From Planctomycetota bacterium (GTDB lineage: Bacteria; Planctomycetota; Phycisphaerae; UBA1845; UTPLA1), in the NCBI GenBank assembly GCA_016712275.1, contig JADJRI010000006.1, positions 156,981 to 220,980 on the forward strand: a stretch of DNA of 64,000 nucleotides, read 5' to 3'. Position 1 is the first letter of the stretch. The number at the start of each line of letters is the position of its first letter. The notes under the pieces are model-generated. The model worked only from the letters and a program-made list of their open reading frames with translations, made no database searches and had not been told where the DNA came from. The position numbers and the translations under genes were made by a program. Of this stretch, positions 62,830 to 64,000 are shown one piece after another.

Positions 62830-63698
62830 GCGGAACGGCACTCATGGACATGGCCGATTCCCGCGACACGGCCGCGCTGTCGGATCGGGAGCGCGAACTC
62901 GGCGCGATTCTGAAAGCCTACAGCGATGTGACCGACCGGCTCAAGGTCGCCCACGAACGGCTGAATGAGGAAGTGTCGCGGCTGCGTGAAGAGCTGCGAC
63001 GGAAAAATGAGGAATTGCGGCGGCGCGATCGGCTGGCGGCGCTTGGTGAAATGGCGGCCGGTCTGGCGCATGAGATACGCAATCCGCTCGGCGGTATTGC
63101 GCTGTATTCGTCCATGCTGGAACGCGAAGTGGCGGAGTTGCCGAAGGCGCATCAGGCGGCGAGCCGGATTTCAAGCGGCGTAAGAACGCTCGATCGCCTT
63201 GTGTCGGACATTTTGGATTTCGCTCAGGAAGACCATCTTGAAAAACAGGCGGTGACACTGGGTGCGATTCTGGCGGATGTCGAAGATGGACTCTGCCCCT
63301 GGGCCGATCAATTGAAAGCGGCGATTCGAATTGATGATGCGTCGCGAAATATCAGTTTGATGTGCGATGCCGGCAAGATGAAGCAGGTGCTGCTCAATCT
63401 CATGCTGAACGGACTTCAAGCAGCGGGAAGTGGCGGCTGGGTGCGATTGTCGGCGCGGCATTGTGCGGGCGATGACACGCAGCCCGACGGTGTGGAGATT
63501 GAGATTTTGGACAGCGGCAAGGGAATACCGGCTGAATCGCTGGATCGCATTTTCAACCCCTTTTTTACGACGAAATCAACGGGGACGGGATTGGGGCTTG
63601 CCATCGTGCATCGGATTATCGAAGCGCATGGCGGAACGATTCGTGCAATGAACAGCGCCGAAGGCGGCGCGAAGTTTGTTGTGTGGTTGACAGAATGA
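62826..63698 (+). CDS. sensor histidine kinase (FlrB/AtoS-like)
   Basis: Cytoplasmic kinase of 290 residues with no membrane segment. An N-terminal coiled coil (about 28-68) leads to the H-box AGLAHEIRNPLGGI (His82). The ATPase domain has the N-box LLNLMLNGLQAA, EILDSGKGIPAES (G1), IFNPFFTTKS (F) and GTGLGLAIVHRI (G2). It starts with GTG at 62826, overlapping the FlgN stop by four bases, and is followed by a response regulator. The layout resembles NtrB/FlrB-type kinases that control sigma-54 flagellar genes. Confidence 0.9.
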   Translation: MSGTALMDMADSRDTAALSDRERELGAILKAYSDVTDRLKVAHERLNEEVSRLREELRRKNEELRRRDRLAALGEMAAGLAHEIRNPLGGIALYSSMLEREVAELPKAHQAASRISSGVRTLDRLVSDILDFAQEDHLEKQAVTLGAILADVEDGLCPWADQLKAAIRIDDASRNISLMCDAGKMKQVLLNLMLNGLQAAGSGGWVRLSARHCAGDDTQPDGVEIEILDSGKGIPAESLDRIFNPFFTTKSTGTGLGLAIVHRIIEAHGGTIRAMNSAEGGAKFVVWLTE

Positions 63699-63812
63699 CG
63701 ACAGGACACCCTCGCGTCATGGATGACGCGAGGACGTGAGATAAGAAGAGTAACAGAAGGATAGGTTCGTGTCGGGCGGTTGCCTGACACCATTGATTTG
63801 GAGGAATTCTCA

Positions 63813-64000
63813 ATGCCGCGTGTTTGCATTATCGATGACAAGGACGTCATGCGAGACTCGTTGACTGACATTCTCCGAGGGAAAGGCCATGAAGTTCGGG
63901 CCTTCGCCGATCCGCATCAGGCGCTCGCGGAGCTGAACCCGACCGAAGCGGAAGTCATTATCTGCGACCTGCGCATGCCCGGAATTGACGGCATTGAGTT
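63813..64000 (+). CDS. response regulator, N-terminal part (runs off the window)
   Basis: The receiver domain begins PRVCIIDDKDVMRDSLTDIL with the acidic pocket DD and the phospho-acceptor Asp in VIICDLRMPGIDGIE (Asp54-like). GGAGGA lies eight bases before ATG 63813. Only 188 bases are in the window. Being next to the sensor kinase it is its likely partner, possibly an NtrC/FlrC-type sigma-54 activator. Downstream domains are not visible. Confidence 0.85.
   Translation, partial: MPRVCIIDDKDVMRDSLTDILRGKGHEVRAFADPHQALAELNPTEAEVIICDLRMPGIDGIE

Overview
The window looks like a stretch of a Planctomycetota chromosome, probably from the Phycisphaerae side of the phylum. The evidence is the set of gene types. 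There are pseudopilins of the FTLIELLVVIAIISILLAIL type with a C-terminal FADxH(V) block. There are dockerin-like C-termini (DxNxDG ... LxDxxxFVxxLL), a PEP-CTERM sorting tail, a protein with a C-terminal CxxCGYxL zinc ribbon, a Zn-ribbon-bearing signal peptidase I, and large TPR and ABC-2 membrane proteins. This assignment is inference from gene content only. Base composition is fairly GC-rich, with visibly AT-richer patches around 18.9-19.4 kb, 31.7-33.4 kb and 42.6-44.8 kb. I found no rRNA, tRNA, CRISPR array, transposase or phage gene.

Layout. 0-1.1 kb: alpha/beta hydrolase lipoprotein with a PKD tail. 1.2-13.6 kb (minus strand): a long run with a double ABC-2 permease, a hypothetical exported protein, an ABC ATPase, a large membrane protein with a GATase-like fold, a MazG-like pyrophosphohydrolase, a TPR/peptidase-MA metallopeptidase and two membrane proteins. 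13.6-16.6 kb: two polyprenyl-phosphate-sugar glycosyltransferases (GT87-like and GT39/ArnT-like). 16.8-18.5 kb: flavin reductase and MacB/FtsX-type permease. 18.7-23.4 kb: a broken dockerin protein and a GH15-like glucoamylase with a LacI-type operator. 23.9-26.9 kb: HU-like protein, pirin, SDR and TetR. 27.0-30.7 kb: pheS-pheT. 30.9-35.8 kb: inositol-phosphatase/HisN-like gene, an AT-rich Cys-rich secreted protein pair behind a poly-G promoter, and speA. 36.6-39.4 kb: panC, lgt and a small metal-type membrane protein behind a TGCA array. 39.7-46.9 kb: pseudopilins, two choice-of-anchor-M-like surface proteins, a multi-haem cytochrome and small hypotheticals. 47.1-50.7 kb: fliM and membrane proteins. 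50.8-57.6 kb: fumC, a DUF1573 protein, lepB and a lipid kinase. 57.7-64.0 kb: a barrel-type lipoprotein, a TPR protein, FlgN-like protein, a sensor kinase and a truncated response regulator, consistent with flagellar regulation.

A dominant feature is quality. At least fifteen recognisable genes, including fumC and lepB, are interrupted by one- or two-base frameshifts where the protein homology continues in another frame. Two further genes (pheS and a TPR gene) carry in-frame TAG codons. Many frameshifts sit in short homopolymers or CG runs. The simplest reading is residual indel error in a long-read assembly. I therefore give whole-gene coordinates and state where each break lies.

The most interesting non-coding structures are a dispersed hairpin repeat family with a compensatory stem change (four copies, two of them face to face between pheS and pheT), a 53-nt element conserved at two distant loci, a G12 tract sitting between the -35 and -10 of a putative promoter, and an 11-bp-phased TGCA array.
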